Under the pieces are notes generated by a model. That model did not search any database. It saw nothing but the letters and a program-made list of their open reading frames with translations, and was not told where the DNA came from. The position numbers and the translations under genes were made by a program. Shown piece after piece: positions 61,099 to 64,000 of a stretch of 64,000 bases of DNA. Origin of the DNA: Chiridota heheva. Lineage: Eukaryota; Echinodermata; Holothuroidea; Apodida; Chiridotidae. Position 1 is the stretch's first letter, and each line of letters begins with the position of its first letter. Where the stretch lies: the NCBI GenBank assembly GCA_020152595.1, contig JAIGNY010001629.1:461501-525500 (forward strand), in the 5' to 3' direction.

Positions 61099-61443
61099 CA
61101 GACCTGCCAATCTTTAGGATCACCAAACTGTATTCTGAAACTACAAAAGTTGTATTTTTGATAAAAAAAACTGTACTCTTTAAACAAAATGTACAAAACA
61201 AAGGTTTAGTGGCTGAAAAAAAATTACCTCTGTACTTTCAGTTTCTCTTATTGTACGAATCTGATTCTGAATCGGTTAAGTCGACAAAATCAATCCTTCA
61301 AGAGGACATGAACGCCAACCGAGCGTTAAAAGTATAAGTAAGAAAAAAAAAAAAATTGCATTCTGGTGCCAAAAAACGGACAATTGTATTCTCAACATTT
61401 TCCCGTATTAAATACGGCAGAATTGTACTAGTTGGCAGGTCTG
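61099..61443. mobile_element. MITE with CAGACCTGCCAA termini
   Basis: The left end CAGACCTGCCAA and right end TTGGCAGGTCTG are perfect inverted repeats, flanked by TTAATC on both sides (61093-61098 and 61444-61449). The length is 345 bp with no coding content. The superfamily is not certain. Confidence 0.8.
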
Positions 61444-61449
61444 TTAATC

Positions 61450-62410
61450 GCATCGGAACCAAAAATTTGTAGGCAAAACTTTGCAATATTATGGCGCAAC
61501 AAGTCAAATTAATGAGAACGTAAGGTCACAATTATTTCTTTTTAAATGTTGTAAATATATGTATAAAAAGGGTTCTTTGATTGTTTGATACATTTTGTCA
61601 TTCTACTTGTGAAGTTGCTTTTGTCTGTTCCAGATGGCTTCCATTAGAACAAAGAGAATAAACATATGACAACAACTGAACAGAAAACACATGCTTGCAA
61701 ACACCTGTGTATATAAGGAGATTCATCTGGAAAAATTAGCAACACACAGAACTGAAATCTGTCATATGAATCAGCATGATCCGATGCAGCCAAGCAGAAG
61801 ATCAAACGGAAATGGACGTTGCAAGAGAAATATCTGCATAACCTGATTCAGTTGTGCTGGCAGAGAGAGCAAGGCTGGAGTTGGGTACAATTAAAATGAA
61901 TACTTATGTTATGATAGAATGTAAGATGAAGGTATTAATTCATGTCTTATCTCTGCAGATTATTTGGGCTGAAGAAGCTGCAGAGTGCAAGCATATATGC
62001 ATCAAATATGAATAATGCATGACAATTGTATGTTTCCATCCTTGTGGAAAGTGAATATATGGTCAATTCTGTGTGACGGGTGATACGATTGAGAAGCAAT
62101 TTCTAAACTTCAAAATAATTTCTCTCAAATACTAACTGTTATTATCCCACTGCAATACCATCCCTAGGTATATCATAAGCTTCTACTTAACTCGGAAGAA
62201 AAAAGTCAGAGAAATGCTACAACAGATGAGACTGAGGCGAGCAAACATGCGTGACGGATGTACATAAAAACAGACAGGTTATTCAAATTTGATGAATACA
62301 TGTAAAACTCTGTGATGCAAAAGGCCAATGAGCAAAGTTGGAACTTCATTCTAATAAAGCATTATAAAAGCTAAGGAATTCAACGATCTGTAAGACTGGC
62401 ACTATAATAA
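61450..62410. other. No gene; one scattered motif
   Basis: Holds a TGTGTGACGGGTGATAC site at about 62071, related to the array at 62415. Nothing else is recognised. Confidence 0.5.
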
Positions 62411-62414
62411 TTGT

Positions 62415-62561
62415 TGTGACGAGTGTTACATTATATGTGACGGTTGTTACATTATATGTGACGGGTGTTACATTATATGTGACGGGTGTTACATTATATG
62501 TGACGGGTGTTACATTATATGTGACGGGCGTTACATTATATGTGACAGGTGTTATGGTGTC
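62415..62561 (+). repeat. 21 bp minisatellite TGTGACGGGTGTTACATTAT, 7 copies
   Basis: Seven units at a strict 21 bp period (62415, 62436, and so on to 62541), with single-base variants in the first, second and last two. Confidence 0.97.
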
Positions 62562-62869
62562 TGAAATTTCTATTGATCAGTTTTGATTTTTGCCCTTTAA
62601 ACAATTAGAATAATCTATTTTGATCCCTATTGCACAAAATAAGCTTTGAATTGAAGTAAAACAGTACGGAAATACAAAGGATTACTATGTATATATCTTT
62701 TGGGAATGATATCACTGATGGTAACGAACACCATGTACTGAAAGGTGTTGTCACACTACACTATGGTATTCACACTGTACTGTACTGCATTTTCAATGAT
62801 TTTCGTACCTAAAACAAGGTTTAAATGGCAGAAATGCCTATTGTGATAAATAATGTATTTTAATTTACA

Positions 62870-63840
62870 TCATTCTTAAAAACAAAGATGTTGTTGACCT
62901 TTTTGTAGTGCATAATGCATCTTTTACTTTGATGTAACAACCGTCACATAATTTACACATTTTATTTTGTACCAGAGGTTGTAAATGTAGGTAATTTCAT
63001 TGACAGGATAAAATTGACATAAAGATATCAATACAACAAGTGCATTTGAAGAATAATTTGTATGAACCATCGCTGTAGAGAGTTATACCAATTTTTCTAT
63101 TAAAATGTGATGGGTGTACGTGTTACTGTGGCAATCATTACGCCCAATCCTCGCTACAAATTTTCAGTCTTTTCACCCGCAAGAACCTCCATTACGGCGG
63201 GTATGACTTTTAGACTCTGCTAGAAGCAGTTAAGAAACCCAACACAGATAGCTTAGTGATTTTATGCATCAGTATAATTACACTCCCAATCATCTATATG
63301 CACACAATGGAACTTAGTGTAGTAAGCCAGGTATTGTGGATTTGGTTACTGCAGGGCTAAGTCATGCGTGTAATGACTGGGGCTGAAGATTCATTATGAC
63401 TTTTAAAAGGATGTTTTAAATAGTGAGTTATAAACACTCTGGTGAGTTTGGATGCATTGGAGTGAAAATGTATAGCCAGAGTTTTTCATCATGATTCCCC
63501 AAACCATATTATCAGAACAACGAGGAACAATTTTAATTCTAAACACAAGGTTTTAAAGGCTAGAATTATAAATTAATGTACTTATCTACTTTGTAAATCT
63601 CTTTAAGTTTTTGAATGTCATTTACTTTCCTGGTATTATATACTGCATCTTTTACGATGTATGTAACACCCGTCACACAATTTGTGACAGTGGGTGTTAC
63701 ATGTTTTATCTTACCATGTTGGAAATAAAAGAAATTTGATTGATTGGGTACCACTGATATATAGATATCAGTCTAAATAAAGAGGATTTGAAACATATTC
63801 TGTATACTTCATCTCTACATAGAGTTATAGAAACATTTCT
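62870..63840 (+). repeat. Diverged repeat pair with inverted CCCGTCACA motifs
   Basis: GCATCTTTTAC, GATGTA(TGTA)ACA.CCGTCACA, a GATATCA block and an AGAGTTATA block occur in order at 62920-63085 and 63646-63830. The second copy carries both TGTAACACCCGTCACA and its inverse TGTGACAGTGGGTGTTACA. Confidence 0.65.
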
Positions 63841-64000
63841 GAAAACGTGTGATGAGGTGTGACATTGACAATTTCTCAAATATTGCTTCAAAAAATCCAG
63901 TCATTGTGTCTACTAACTACATAAATATGTAAATAAGGATGCATCAGGAACAGTAAGTACATACCTTAACCACTAAAACACAGTAAATATAAAAAGTTAC

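Overview
The window looks like non-coding, repeat-rich DNA from an animal with large introns. It is AT-rich, has no bacterial-style gene layout, and carries tRNA-derived SINEs, LINE and Penelope-like fragments, short inverted-repeat (MITE-like) elements, micro- and minisatellites and one gene split into widely spaced exons. The repeat mix suggests a marine invertebrate deuterostome, perhaps an echinoderm. That placement is inference and nothing in the window proves it. || Host gene: only two exons of one host gene can be supported, both on the minus strand. Exon 47772..47882 and exon 27917..28100 join across a 19.7 kb intron, in phase, to give one complete LIM domain and the start of a second. 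The residues match the ABLIM / UNC-115 (actin-binding LIM) family. The gene therefore runs right to left through most of the window, and almost everything else probably lies in its introns. Upstream exons should lie at higher coordinates, beyond either 47882 or the window, and downstream exons below 27917. || Left part (1-8 kb): a decayed, intronless copy of a multicopy invertebrate gene family (about 2807-6056, + strand) lies between inverted copies of a roughly 300 bp sequence (1812-2120 and 6412-6720). This could be a DNA-transposon-like unit of about 4.9 kb, and it is the best candidate for an undescribed system here. The family shows FEN/PIN-like acidic motifs, a Gly-Cys helix-hairpin-like motif and a Cys-rich CxC tail. 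|| 9-28 kb: a hairpin MITE, two copies of a tRNA-derived SINE with clear target-site duplications, a hAT-like MITE, a fold-back element, an RTE-like LINE tail, and a 23-bp minisatellite (about 52 copies) that appears to have grown out of one unit of a 220-bp tandem repeat. || 28-48 kb (the long ABLIM intron): three tandem tRNA-Met-like SINE heads, a LINE RNase H/C-terminal fragment, two more SINE copies, several minisatellites, a pair of TTAA-flanked MITEs, an alternating long/short satellite, and a TTAA MITE that ends 22 bases from the ABLIM splice donor. || 48-64 kb: a GCAAGCTTGC-rich array next to a recent duplication, dispersed 'AAGCCCCGCC' repeats, a TA-flanked MITE, more than 500 bases of (TA)n, a Penelope-like fragment, another MITE and a TGTGACGGGTGTTAC minisatellite with scattered relatives.
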